A DNA stretch of 64,000 nucleotides from Nosema muscidifuracis. Taxonomy: Eukaryota > Microsporidia > Nosematidae. The position numbers were made by a program, and so were the translations under genes. Positions 37,641 through 51,069 of the stretch are shown in pieces. Within the stretch, counting starts at the first letter, position 1, and each line of letters begins with the position of its first letter. Below the pieces are notes generated by a model. The model did not search any database and was not told the origin of the DNA. It worked only from the letters and a program-made list of their open reading frames with translations. Where the stretch lies: NCBI GenBank assembly GCA_028335825.1, contig JAIOKI010000012.1:186001-250000 (forward strand), written 5' to 3'.

Positions 37641-37899
37641 AGCTCCAGCGTAAGTTATAACCATGGCTTTCAGAAATTATATTTTATTTATTGAAAAAAC
37701 TAAACATTTTGTATTAAGTTTTTCTGAAGTTAGCAGAAATACCATAGAAAGAATTAAAAATAATAATAGAAAAAATTATCAATTTAATATAGTGAATCCT
37801 ATAAAACAAGGCTGAATAAATAAAATTTTTAAATGGATGACACTTAAATTAATTCTAATGTTAAGTCTCGTAGATGGCTAGCAAAGCAAGACTAAGTGT

Positions 37900-38240
37900 T
37901 GACTATGATGTATATAAGTATAATTACGACAAAGGGATATAAAATAGATCATCTTATACTTTGATACTTATAATATAAGATGTTGTAAGTCATGGAAGCA
38001 TAATACATACATATGAATCGAAAGCCTATAATAATTCTACGATAATTCATAAATACGGGGTTGTAGATTCTATGACTAATGTGCATTCCCAGAATGTAGA
38101 AAGCTTCAATAATAAAATTAAAGCTGATATCAAAAATTAGAAAGCTGTTATTAAAGATAAAGATCAAACATTTTTAATTTTTTTCTTATTTATCGAAATT
38201 TATAAATCTGGAGAATTAGTGAAATTTTGTGAATTTTTTA
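37900..38240 (+). pseudogene. Merlin (ISXO2-type) transposase remnant, C-terminal part
   Basis: The plus strand near 38030-38130 reads INHKYGVVDSMTNVHSQNVE, then SFNNKIK. This matches the Merlin 'VNHSxNFVxPxTGAHTQxIESxW' block. The following hydrophobic stretch (about 38180-38235) fits the family's C-terminal tail. Only this end is legible, and upstream is decayed. Confidence 0.7.
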
Positions 38241-38599
38241 ATGTTAATTAAATCTATCTATTAATCAATTTTTCGTCAAAAACATAATTTTTTATGAAGT
38301 ATTAGAATTGCATGATTCACATCTTTATTTAAGTTTTCTATTTATGTTTAAAATTACATATAATATATACTCGTCACTTAATTGAGTTCATAATTTATGA
38401 AATTATCTTCGCACATTAGTTTCAATTTTCTTTTCATCTCTCTATCAATTTGCCGACTCATTATATTAGACTTTTATTTCCGTGAGAAGCACGTAATACA
38501 GGCGTTGAGCCTGAAAACATCTTTAACTCATGTTGCTTCCATATAATTTTTTGAACTATATTCTAATAGGCCTAACGTAAAAAATTAGCGATGAAGATT

Positions 38600-39340
38600 A
38601 AAAATGACATTTAAGAGTTTCTAAAAAACAAATAACTTTAATCTTACTATAATAATACGCATCATATTAAAAGTTTTTTGAACTATAGATAGCAGTAAGT
38701 CTGAAAGAAAAGACACAGTAAAATATTTTATTTGTATAAAATTGTCTACGCATTTAGCCACGGACATTAAATATTCTGGTTATGATTTTTTATATTTTGG
38801 TATCGACAAAATACAAATAGTGAATTAAATTACTAATACTTATAATCAATCTCATCAGATTAAAAAAAATATGATGCACCTTGATCAAATATAATATTAG
38901 CTTCGAATAAAAAAATACATTTTTTGATTAATGGCTCTAAAATCTCTTTTCTCACATTGGCAACTGGTATCAATGTACATCTTTTAGAGCCTCTTTCTAT
39001 CATTCCAAAGTGCAGAACAAAGATCTTAATCGTTAAACACTATAATTTCTTCTGAAAACATAGACTCATCAATTTACACAATACTAACTTCTTCATCTTT
39101 ATAAATTCCACCTATTAAGAATTTGTGCAGATCATTAACACATTCCTCTTTAATTGAGGTACCAGACTGAATTTGTTTTTTATTTATTACTAATTCTAAG
39201 CTTATTTTTTGTTTCTTTTGTTCAGAAAGTGATATATAAATGAAAAAAGTTTGTTTTGGAGATTTTCGCTTATTATCCAAAAAGTTAAACATGCGAATAT
39301 TTGACTGTATTCTTTTTCTATGTAATAGAACCAAATATAT
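38600..39340 (-). pseudogene. Merlin (ISXO2-type) transposase remnant, minus strand
   Basis: On the minus strand an 86-codon open frame (39334-39074) runs into a phrase IDESMFS (about 39075-39050), the Merlin catalytic 'DES-F' block. About 100 bases on, CTLIPVANVRKEILEPLIKK (about 38975-38915) matches the family's 'CFLVPVExR-xETLxPLI' block, followed by an IIFDQG-like equivalent of 'IISD'. The frame breaks several times and the C-terminal half is hardly legible. Confidence 0.65.
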
Positions 39341-40100
39341 ATCTATCTATCAAATGATTTATTGTCGTTAATCAATCGCATCAACTAATGGCATTCTGAA
39401 CAGTTCCTTTGTTTTTATAAGTTTAATAGGAGCAAAAAAAGTCAAGATTTCATTTTTTTCAAAGAATTGCTTTTATAAACGTACCTCTTAGTTTAGTTGT
39501 TATTTTTTTTATAAAGTAAGGGTTTTATGTTATAACCGCTCCACCTGCAACCCTTTCAAACATAAAATAGTAAATTGTTAGATAGTATTCTATTTAATAT
39601 AATTTTCTTTATATATTTATATATAGTTGTCGTATCTTTTTTCTAAATTACAACTCTAATAATAACAAGTTAAAGAAAGATACTTTATTTTTCTTATCTT
39701 CTATACCCCTTCGATAGATGTTTTACTTGCTTTAACAAATTTGATAGGATGTTATAATTCTCATCTTGGCATATGTAAAACACCACAATAGTTAATCAGA
39801 AATAGCACATCGAAATACTTATATGTTAGATTTAATACTTAATAATTTATGTCTTTTATTTATATATATAGTTTATTTGCTAATATTTTTAACCACTGGA
39901 TTCTGAGCATCCAACAAATATATGTAGACTTTTACGATATTTTAAACGTCAAAATTTAATAATGATTGTGTAATTTTTATCTGAAAGACATATAGCTATA
40001 TTTTTGTATTCTTTGATTTTTAATTCGAATAACTTATATAGTTTTAGTATTTTTGTAAAGTGTACTGTTGATATTTTTAAGGATTTTTATGCAAATTATT
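39341..40100. other. AT-rich stretch, nothing recognised
   Basis: No supported feature on either strand. Confidence 0.45.
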
Positions 40101-40229
40101 TGTCAATGGTTGCAGGATTTACTGTGACAATTTATTAATTAGAGATCAATAATACCATACTAAAATTAAACTAATTGAAAATTCTTCAAAATTAAGGTAG
40201 ATAAGAAAGATTGCATAATATCTGAAACA

Positions 40230-40430
40230 ACAGTCTTTAAAGAACTGTGGATACTACTTAAAATGTATTATAACAGAATGCATGTTTATGTCAATGATAT
40301 TTTGATTTTAAAAAAACTAATGAAGATTATGATCTGGCATTCAATAAAATAATGATAGCCCTTAAAGATATTATTGTTATAAACTTCTCTAAATAAATGA
40401 CATATAGATTTATGTTAGAATAAATTAACT
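40230..40430 (+). mobile_element. Ty3/gypsy RT fossil scrap
   Basis: A phrase HVYVNDILILKK around 40283-40320 is the gypsy 'VYxDDIL' RT catalytic region, followed by a KIMIALKD-like continuation. It is a short isolated piece, old and broken. Confidence 0.65.
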
Positions 40431-40462
40431 TCGATATCTTAACTATACTAATTTAACCTATT

Positions 40463-40670
40463 TTGTTAGTAACCATTTAATGGAGTCCTCACTGATTCAC
40501 AAAAAAACCATCGAAAGAAATTATTTTAAATCTAAATTTATTTATATTTTTCATTAATGGCATTTTTACTTGAAGTATACGCCAAATATAGCCTTTAATA
40601 AGAATTATATACTTTGTTCAAGAAATATTTTTATAGATTTTATCCATCATTATGATAAATAAAGAAATAG
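40463..40670. repeat. Dispersed repeat and LTR-like AATAAA motif
   Basis: About 40463-40590 resembles the segment at 2790-2935. About 40631-40668 resembles the AATAAA-containing motif at 28557 and 36741. Together they look like a degraded LTR or element end. Confidence 0.45.
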
Positions 40671-40979
40671 AGGTGATAGATACTTGATAATAAGTTGACT
40701 GAGATCTAAAGATCAAAAAATATTAGATTTATAAGAAGTAGAGAATATTTTGGAAGGAAGCGATTAGATTTCAAAATTAAGGTAGAAAGAATTATCAAAG
40801 AAGATGAATATTGTATAGTAATTGTAAAAAAAATTGGAAGAAGAAGTTTTTAAAGAAGAAGATATAAAAAAGAGAAGAGAAAAGAAAAAAAAGAATTAAT
40901 GGATGATTATAAAAAATGTTAGTGTGGTTATTGAGAATAATTAAAAAATTAAAATAATAAACCACAATTTTTAGGTAAA

Positions 40980-43800
40980 TAAACATTGTGGAGAATAAAA
41001 ATCTAACCCAAATCCTTAAAAAGAGATGTCAAGATCCGAAATAGAAGTTGACAGCTAATAATTTTGAATTGATAAATCCATACTCTTATTTGGAAAAGAA
41101 TATTCTGAAATTGAAAAAAAGAAAAAAATAATAATTATCTCATCTAAAGTGAAATGAAATCATTGAATATCATAGCTAGCATTTAAGGAACAATGATTGA
41201 AGATGATAGATAATGAAAATTTGAAAATAAAATCAATAGAATATTTTAAACCGAAATGACCATGATAAATTTGCTTAAATAAAAACCTAAAAATAAAGAA
41301 GACTTAATTCGAAAGAAGCTAAAATTTTGGACATCATAAGAAATAATGTGAGTACAATGATCTGCAATTACAAAAAGCAATTATGTACGTTCGTAAGTTC
41401 AACGAAATCTTATATGAATTATAAAAGACTTAAATAATACTGTTTTGAAAAAGGATAAAGTCAGAAAAAATAAAAAATGAATCCCTGAAAGCAAACAAAG
41501 ATAACCGTTCAGAGAATTAATTGAGTAAATAAAATATCAAAAAATGAAGTAATTACTAAAGAAATTGATTTTTATAATAATAAAAACGTTTTTTGCTTGT
41601 TCAATTCAGAAGCTAAAGAAAATCATATTGGAGTAAAAATAGTAAAGTAACAAAGGTAGATATATAATATTATAAAAGCACAATTTTAATATATATTTTT
41701 CTTTCTCAACATTATTTCATAAAGAAATTTGATAAAAATACATAGAAGATTTGTAAATAGAAAATTAAACAACAAACAAGAAAACTGATTGAAGAGTTAT
41801 GTAAAAAGGAAAATGAAGAAAATTTTTATTGTCGCATATCTACTATACCTGGAAAAAGTATAGCTGAGAACAATCATAATACTCTATGCAGAAGAAAAAC
41901 AGATAGAAGAAGCAATATTTAAAAGGTATATTAATATGATATTATGAAAAGAAATAAGAAATTCATGCTTTATATACGTAGATGATATATTAATATTCAG
42001 AAAGGATGCATAATAGCATGATTAAGCTATAGAAAAAAATCATAGGACAACTCATAAATTTTAGAATTATATCAAAAAAAAAGATAAAGATGAACTAAAA
42101 AACAAAAGTGAAATTTATAGAATATATAGTTTTGGCAGAATCAATAGAAACTTTTATAAATGTGAAAAAGCAATACAAAACTAACCAATACCAAAAAGAC
42201 GTAACAGAGATAAAAAATCATGGCATTGTTAATTATTATTATAAATTCATATCGACTTAATCGACCCAATAATAAATTTAACAAAAGAAAATGTATCTTT
42301 TTTATGGGATGAATCATGCAAAGAAGCGTTCACAAAACTAAAAAAGATACTATTTTATTGAAAAGTTTATTAGACACAGATGCATTTAATATTAATTTAA
42401 GAGGGGCTATATATGATTGGGAAAAAAATGAAGTTTATTACAAGTAGCGTATGTATCTAGAAAATAATAAAAAACTATAGAATAAGTGAAAGTAAATGCT
42501 AGCAGCTTATAATGAATGAAAAATTTTAAATACTTTTTAATAGGAATGGAATTTGAATTAGTTACAGAACATATGCGTTCCGAGCACTAAATACAGGAGG
42601 AAAATTGAAATCAGCAAAAAATAAATTATTTAATTTTGAATCAGGATATATGAAAAATTCAAAAATTAATCACGTTGATGCTTCGAGCAGATAAAATGAA
42701 GACATATGATTACATCGAAAATATCGATTAGAACGAAAAGAATTAACTCATAAGATTACATATGAAGTTAGTACGCAGAGATGTTCAAGCAACATTTGAA
42801 TAAACAAATTAAAATGATCAGGACAATAAAATAATACTGCAAAATTTATTGCAGACTGTCTTACCTATAAATTATATAATTTAACAAGAATAAAATGGAT
42901 GAATTATATAGAGTCGTATAATGAAGATACAATGGTAGTCGTCGAAATTTTAGGACCATACGAAGGAAAATATATAATATCAAGAATAGACTATTGTGTG
43001 TTTTTTGTGGATGCAAAAGTAATACAAGAAAGAGAAACGGAAGAAGCCTTTAGTTTTATTAAAGAAATACCAGAAAAAGTTAATATCTAATTGAGCAAAG
43101 GAAAAAAGTATAGAATCATCTTAAACCCGGTCTAATCAAAACAATATTTATAACCATTACACAAGTCCTTATTATTACAGAAGAAATTATAGAATTTTAC
43201 AAATTAAATAGAAAACTACAAGAGAATCTTAATAGACAAAGTAAAGAATTGTCGCTAAAAGAGAGATTAAAGTATACATCAATTAAGATGGACTTCAAGT
43301 GAGGCATTAGAAGTGGACCGGAATAAAGATGTGAATCAAAATCAATACAACTATATAATTATAATGCATGAAAAATTAGAAAAAGGACTGCAATAGTTTA
43401 AACCAATATTAAGTTGTAATTAAACAAGGAAAGTTAACATGTAAGTGAAACACGATATTTTAGTAGAATAGGAACAGTGATTAAAAATTCAGTAACGATA
43501 CACATTAAATTTGGAAGTGGAATGCGTATCATTACAAAATATAGCCTAGAGGGTTTTTTTGTATATACAGAGTGTTGAGAAAAGTTATAAAATTATAATA
43601 TTAAACTCTAATTTTTAGATGTTTTCAGAACTAAGAATAATGAATTCAAAGTTGGGGTTCACACGAGCAGATATCTCAGATATTCATAAAAAGATATTAA
43701 ACATCATATCACAGGAGCGATCATAAAATAATATTACTTGAGTTATAGTCGCTTTACAGCGTGAAAAAATATATTAAGATAAAAAATAAAGGAAAGGGGT
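40980..43800 (+). mobile_element. Decayed Ty3/gypsy fossil, the most legible of the 16-48 kb region
   Basis: Parts in order: gag-like (about 41180-41480), RT with FIYVDDILIF at about 41970-42000, the RT-RNase H connection (about 42220-42360, VSFLWDESCKEAFTKLKK), RNase H (about 42530-42690) and integrase beginning near 42890, where a 63-codon frame (42899-43090) is a piece of the integrase core. TGTTGAGAAAAG near 43573 may open an LTR. It is old and broken several times. Confidence 0.82.
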
Positions 43801-44099
43801 TCGAAACTTACTTACGGTGATTTTTGCACATTTTTACCGATAATTTATATTTCCTATTATGGCTTTAGATTTAAAAGATATATCATCAAAAATAATCCAA
43901 GAAGAAAAAAAATAGTTTATAATAGCCATTTTAAAAATTTTAAAGGAGCATTCCATAGGCAAGCTTACACAAAGATTTAATAAAATAGGATACTATCAGT
44001 TATTAAAGACTACCATAAACTGTCTCCTTGTATAGTTTTCATATTATAATCATACCTAAGAAGATATAAATTATATTTAAGTTTTATTTTCATGTAAGT

Positions 44100-45230
44100 T
44101 AAAGAGCGAGATTTGGTTACTTCTGACACACCTAGAGTTGCAATATCAAATACTCTAAAGTCATTATATAGTGCTCAAGTACTTAACATGAAAATAATTA
44201 ACGAATAAGTAAATTCTGTAAAAAGAACGAATAGTCTTTCCGTAGAGAAAACTGATAATATTCATTACTAGCTTAACTCAACAAACAAATAAAAAATTAT
44301 TTTATGATTCTGTCATGAATGATTTCAGGCAGAGAACCCAATATAATAATAATAAGATCACCAAAGCTATTGTGTATTTGAATCGATGTTTACGTTTAAA
44401 AGCCAGCGATGACGCTCTTAGATTACTAATTAAACTTAATATGAGAATGAAGCATACTAGTAATAAACACGATTTAGATACACCTTTTTTTACCCAAATT
44501 ATCTATGCTAAGATCAGCTAATAGATGATTTAAATAGAATCATAGTATTTACTATAGATAAAAAGTTCGAGCAATTTGTTAATTGTAAAATTAAAGTTTG
44601 TGATGTATCCTTCAAGTCTTTCCAAACAATTTTAAGCAACTCTTTTCAATTAAATGTAAGGTTATAAATGTTGATTTGCATATAATTTATTGCTTATAAA
44701 AACAATACATATAAAAAAATATTTAATTAGTTATTAAAGAATATGATATAACGAAAATTAAAAAATATATAATTTTAAATTTCAAAAGAGCTATTATTGA
44801 TGCATTAAATGAAAGCTTTAAAGATTTATAATTGTATTGATGTGATTTATATCTTTGATAATAGTATGAAGAAAAAAACAGTCAATGAAGTTTTTAAAGA
44901 TTTCATAAATAATGCAAATATTAAATTAAAATAATCTTGGACTAATTTTTTTTACATAAAATGATGTATTATTGATTGTTTTTACCACAAAATGTCTTAT
45001 GTCTTTTGAATTTTAGATGGAAAAAATATAATATACCTCAAATCACGAATGGTTTAGAAGGATTTCATCGACGTTTAAATAATTTAGTTAAGACTAAAAA
45101 GTTGCATTATTTGTTATTCTAAGAGTATATTATTGAACAAGAAATAACAGAAAATAAAATATTTAGTCCTTTACAAAATTTTTTTACTAAAAGAAGATAA
45201 GTTATATAAAATTATCTTTAAAATGATTAC
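44100..45230 (+). pseudogene. MULE (Mutator-like) transposase remnant 2
   Basis: A clearer MULE than the one at 35.4 kb. RIIVFTIDKKFEQFVNCKIK and then VCDVSFKSF (about 44536-44622) match the N-terminal catalytic block 'xxIFxTxxNLxxL...WLCDGTFK'. KYIILNFKRAIIDAL (about 44764-44810) matches the second catalytic Asp/Glu block 'ivtDFExAaxxA', with Asp changed to Asn. PQITNGLEGFHRRLNNLV (about 45037-45090) matches the 'TNNxLEGFHRRLN' block. Several stops break it. A 68-codon frame at 44315-44521 lies just upstream, possibly its N-terminal DNA-binding part. Confidence 0.78.
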
Positions 45231-46000
45231 TATTACGTGGTTGAATACTGTAAAAAAGATAGCATTTACATTTAACTGAAAATTGTATTGAATAATTACT
45301 GGCTCTTATTTTATTATAGAATGGTAAATATCAGTGAAAAAAATTGGCCAAAAATCATTACAGGTGGTTTTTAGGCCTAAAATAACAACAATATAGGTTC
45401 ATTATAACTTCATTAGTTATTTGTTCTTTCGGAAATTCTTTAAGAAATTTATCATCAAGATAATTTTTTAACCGAGAATCTTTAAATTAAAAACTATAAA
45501 ATTATTTATTTTTCGAAAATTAAGGAGAAGGTAAAAATAAATTTAATCAAAAATCTTAATTTTTGTTGTAACTCGAAAAAACATGTGTAGTTTTTAATAA
45601 AATTTGTAAAATTATAAGGAAAAATCATTATTTACAAGTTACCTAATGTATATTTAATATAAAACTAAATTTATTATACATCTAATCTGTTTAAGTAGTT
45701 GATTTTAGTCCTATTAAATTGATTAGAAAATAAGATATAAAATTTTATTTAAAACGTGTTAAGTAAAATTATTTATGTAATGTTGAATGTTTTTAATATT
45801 TTGACCCTAACTATGATAAAAGCACTTATATAAAAAACATATCAAAACTAAAAAATTAACACAAAATTATCAAAGATTCTGAATTCTTCTTCAAAAGAGA
45901 AAAAGTTGTATTAAATTGATTAGAGGTATTTTTTTCATATATAAATAAAGATTTTGCGATCCCTTGTAATTCAAAAGGGTATTAACAGTTTTAAAATACT
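45231..46000. other. AT-rich stretch, nothing recognised
   Basis: No supported feature; it ends at the sharp left edge of the direct repeat. Confidence 0.5.
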
Positions 46001-47975
46001 TCATTCTTTAGCCTAAAACATAGTAATATTTAGGTATTCTCTATAATAAGAAAAAATCATGAAACATAAGTGTTAGACTTATTGGAAACTATCTACTGTA
46101 TTCGAAGAATGTATATAATTTTATAGAAAAAACAGACTCTAGTATAGTTGTGAAAATTAGGAAAAGTAGATCGAAAATATCAAATATTTCGGAAGGCACT
46201 GAGTAGATGAAGTTTAGGGTTCTAAAATAGTTGAAAAACACCGTTAAAATTATTATAGTAGCAATGAATGAAAAAAAACAAATTTAAGAAAACATTTAAA
46301 AAATCACAAGACTATTCTAATGCATAGTGATATAATTTGCAGAGAGTAATACAGTTAATCATTTTGTCAAACTTGTAAATTCAGAAAAGCAATGCAATAC
46401 AAATATAATTTAGAGCGACTGATAATGTGCTAAAGTCGATACTTCTGCTCGAAATATAGTATGTATTAATGATTATGTGGTGAGATATAGGATTAGAAGG
46501 ATCATAAATAAAGATTTACATACTAATATAATTGTGGGGATGTTTTCCTGATTTTGTTTTACCTTTTTCTCTTAAAGATTAAAAATGTTTTAAAATCTAA
46601 ATGAAGCATTTATCAATATATAAATCAAAATAATTGTATTTAATTATAATGTGTTGCATGTGATAAATAGAGCATCATTAATCAGACTATAACTATCAAA
46701 AAAGAATGCTGAAACACAATGTTTCTGACTATATAATATTCGAACTTTTAGAAATAAACATGAATCTAAAAAGTACTTCTAATCAAATTACTTTGCTGTC
46801 TTTTACTTGTTACCAAAGTTCTGGTAGCATAATATTATTTAAATGTAGGCATAGCAAAGATTTCTTTGTATAAGTTTTATTAGTATCATTAATATGCTAT
46901 TTTTTAACATTCGTTTTCCTCTAGTTATTATTAATTTCATTTGATATTTGTTGAAAAACAAATATAAAAAGGATATAAATTCGCTCACGTTTATTATTTA
47001 GGTATAGTAAAGAATATAATTCTGGCAATAACAATTTATTATTCCTCATTTTTGCCTGATTATACTTTAAGGATCGTCTCACATAAATCTTCAGATTTTA
47101 ATTACAGCATGGTAGAGACTAATTATAAATAATAAGATAAGTCAAAAAATACATTCAAAATCACAGCAGATAGTATTTATATGTTATAATTAGACGTTAA
47201 ATACAATATTTGTAAAACAGAGATAAAAAAGTATAAATCTAAATAAGAATGACATGATTATTAATTGGCAAAATTAGGCTTTATTTTCAGGAAAACAGAA
47301 TAAGAAAATTACAAAGATTGATAAAACAAAGTCATCTGTGTTTCCATCAAAAAAATCATATGCCTCGCTTTCTTAGATAAATTCAATGTTAAAGAAGGAC
47401 AATATAAATTTTCTTAAAGTATTAGGAAGTTAGTTAAAAAAATAAAATTAAGTAAAATCTAGTTGCAGATGTTTTTAAGTAGGAATGTCGACTATATAAA
47501 ATTAGCATCAAAGACTAAGTCCTGTTTCTCAGAGTAGTAATACAGTAAAATTAAAGAGACAAACAGCATTATTGAAGAAGTTCTAATCTAAAAAAATGTA
47601 AAATCTTTCAGTGAGAGATAAAAGTAATGAGAAGGCCAAATAAACAATATCGCTCAAGAAGATTTGCAGAATATAAAATTGCACCACTGAGATACCAAGA
47701 GTATGAAATAAAATAAAAAGTTTGTCTTTATTAAATTCTTATTCATTCTCTTAAGGTATTCTCTAAGTATTTATTGGTTTTACGTCAAGTATGGCATTTC
47801 ATAAGTAAATTTTATTCACCTATTTCTATTTCCAAAAAAAGTTCGTGAACATATGAAATGACTTTAATATTCTCATTGAAAAAATAAATTATTAAAAATG
47901 CTTTAACAGATTTTAAAATAACAATAACCAAGAGTTTTGAAAATAAAATTGAAATATTAATACACGTTTTTAGAT
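46001..47975 (+). repeat. Dispersed ~2-kb direct repeat, copy 2
   Basis: This is the partner of 28754-30960. The first ~1650 bases are highly similar, with a deletion of about two dozen bases near 47585 relative to copy 1. The part after 47652 matches only weakly. No coding capacity was recognised. Confidence 0.9.
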
Positions 47976-48239
47976 TAAAGTTCAGCTATATATAGTTGAG
48001 ACATTCTATATTATATAATAAGTTCTAAAAGTAATAGTCAGAACCAAAATCCTCAATATAGTAATGCCATCCGTTAATCTTATAATATATAATGTGAACA
48101 TGAAAATGAAGAAAGACAACGCTTGTTTAAAGAATAAGATCGAAAGTGTAAGTTTTAGAGATACTGCTCTTTAAAAATATTCCTAGTTTATTTTAATTAT
48201 TATATAAATAATGAGAAATAAAAAAGAATAAAACAAAGA

Positions 48240-48614
48240 AAAGAAAACAGCGATATTAAAATAAAAGATCTGTGTTTACCAAAGTAGGTAGACTCCAGTT
48301 TAGAATGACATTTGGTCTGTTTAATTACAAGATGTAAATAGAAAAATATCTAAAAAGTGTATGGTGTAGAATATGAAAATCGAAATCGGTAAAAAAAAAC
48401 ATTTTGCACGAATTAAAAGAGCATATTTACTTTCATGTTTTATAATTATCAGATGAAGATCAGATTTATTATTTTATCTGCAAGTCTGATTTACTGGCGC
48501 TGTATAAGCACTTCAAGATAATAAGAATTAAAAGAAATTTCACTGTGACATTTAAAATGTGGAAAGAGTTTGGAGGCGATGTGAGATTATATGAATTTAT
48601 AAACCATGAGAGAT
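48240..48614 (+). mobile_element. Ty3/gypsy RT fossil scrap and open stretch leading into the rDNA unit
   Basis: A phrase like FTKVGRLQFRMTFGLFN (about 48257-48310) matches the gypsy RT 'xFxFxVMPFGLxNAP' region. From about 48475 a frame reads openly for about 65 codons straight across 48615 into the duplicated unit. This suggests that the duplication boundary seen here is only the window edge of copy 1. It is an old, broken piece. Confidence 0.55.
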
Positions 48615-50689
48615 ACAAACGGTATCAAATTTTGTTGAGAATTAAAAGTAAAAGCTTGATGAAAGAAATTTAGATGATCGATAAAAATAAGGATATGAAA
48701 ATAGAATCTTAAAATGATAAAAAGTATAAAAAAATTGCAATTGATGTCAAACTATTTTAGTATTAAATTATGTGATATTGATAGAAATATTGTAAAATAT
48801 ATGTGATCTAGTATTTAATTTCAGATCCAAATTTGATACACTCGAGAGCATTTTAAGTTTGAATTTATCATTAAGTATAAATTTCACATTATTAATGCAA
48901 TAATATATACAAAGCTAAGTCTAATAATAAAAAGCAGTGTAATGTGAACAATTGAATGTTCATAAGGTTAAATTACTTACAGTATATTCTTTATTATATG
49001 ATAGTAATTACAAGAAATGATTTCCAACTTCTCAACTAATTTATAAAAGTAACTATGGCAAAAGAAGTTATAAGTGCGTGTTTGAGTTGCAATAATTTGG
49101 ATCTATATATAATTTTTGGATTAAAGAAGTCAAGTGAAAGTTTTTTCTGTAAAAACAAGAAAAGATTTAAAAAGAGGTTGTATATATGAGATTGATTTCT
49201 GTATTCAGTAATAATGAATCACATAATAAAATCGATTCTTAATTATACAATGTAGTTGGTAATATAAGAAAACTAGCAACTGAAGGAGGAAAATTTTGAT
49301 AATTTCATGTACTCTTCAGATAATTGAATTCAAGCTGATTGTTCTAAATGCTAACCTTTTTAACTTGATGTTGAATTGTTACAGTTTACATATCCTGAGA
49401 TTTGTGGAAAATAATAAAGAAATATTTAATATACCAAGTGAGAATTCGTGCAATATACAGTACAAGACCTAAAATAATGATTTTTCAGCAGAAATTATAC
49501 TAATAAGTTGAATTAGGTTTCTAGAATATTTAGCTCATTATTTTTTAGAGTAACAAAAATTACATTTGTAGAATCTTATGAAAAGGTGAATAGGTCACAT
49601 TTGATATATCTGACCGATAAAAAAGAACTTATATTATAACAGTAATCAATTAATTATTCGGGTACTTGTTCTGGGGTTATAAGTTTATGAAACTAATTAA
49701 AATTAAATAATTAGACCAATCAAAAGAATCTGAGTAAAGAAATGAAAAGTTGTGCCAAAGAAAAAATGTAAAAGTCTAATACATTACGCATTTTTATCAT
49801 TTTTCAGATGGTGTGGTGGAAAGACTTAGTAGAAGTATGCAAGAGGATGCCTATTAGGATAAAAATTAATAAAGTTGTAATTTGTATAACAATCTACTCT
49901 ATTTAAAAATATGAATGACATCTTTGATACGCTGATCTCGTAAAAAGTAAAGAAGGAGCAATTTGAAGAAATGAAAAATTAATAAACGAAAAGCAATAGA
50001 AGAGATGAATTTATATTTAAAAAGAAGAATATGGTGATCATTAAGACGAAAACATATGTAACTAAATACAAGATGCAAAGAATAGTCACGTGTATATTAG
50101 AAAAAAATGCTTACAGTGTGAGTATAGGAAAATGATGATCGAGAGATATGCTTCTCAACTAAATCTTATAGTAGAAGATAATTTTGAATGAGGTGCTGTT
50201 GGTTTAAATATAAAATATTTATACCCAGCATATAATTATCAAAATGTTCATAAATAATATACGGTATGGATTTTATGGTTAAATTTCTTTTTTACTCTTC
50301 TCCACACTTTTTTGAAAAAGTAATAATTTTATAGTATCTAAAGTTTAAATTCGATTAAAAAATATTACTTATAATGAAAAGTTGTTGATAAAGTTTTATT
50401 TTAACAAGAAATTCCGAAATTTTCGATGTGCATTAAGTTTTTTAAACCAAATACTTATATAAATATTGTTGTTATCGTAGGCGTAACAAAAAATGTTCGA
50501 ATTACTTCAGTTTACTCAAACTAAGTTTTTTCATCATGCACATCTAAGCGTAAAATAAATTCTTATTATATTATGTGTGTAGCGCAAATATAGTTCAAAT
50601 CGATCCTTAGCCATGGAATTATCTTTTTCAATTAGTGATAACAATGTGGTATGGTCGCTTCGATAATTAGCTTCTAATTTTCTATTCAC

Positions 50690-51069
50690 AGCAAATTAGT
50701 GGTGAAGGATGTATTGTTGAAATATATGAAATTGATATAGTTAAAAATAAGTATCATCGAGAAAGACTTCTTGAGTATCAGGTTTGGGCAATGCACTATG
50801 GAGTAATAGATCAGCTGCATAACTTTTTTCAAAATCGTCGAATATTGTTAGCAAAATACACTGAATGAGATTATTCGAAGAAAAATTGCATCGAGTATAA
50901 CTATTTAGCAGACATATGGCGAGGTTATTTAAACATTAAAAAATATGTGCTGATTTAGGTTTTCGATATGAAACTATAAATCATTCAGTTTTTTGCTGAT
51001 ACAGACACTTATGCAAATACACAAACTATTGAGAGTATGTGGTCTGTTATAAAAAGAAATATAATGTGA
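50690..51069 (+). pseudogene. Merlin (ISXO2-type) transposase remnant, copy in second rDNA unit
   Basis: Same fossil as at 2087-2466, including TYANTQTIESMW near 51005-51045 and the KYHRERLLEY block near 50745-50780. It lacks the 14-base duplication seen before the first copy. Frame breaks are shared, so the transposase was dead before the unit duplicated. Confidence 0.7.

Noticed and set aside
42899-43090. 63-codon frame that looks like a small gene
   Set aside because: It is an integrase piece within a longer gypsy fossil and not an independent gene.
15000-48600. tRNA or 5S rRNA genes, CRISPR arrays, telomere repeats
   Set aside because: I looked for T-arm-like GGTTCGA contexts, regular spacer arrays and short G-rich tandem repeats, and saw none that hold up. 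A covariance-model scan would be needed to exclude tRNAs.
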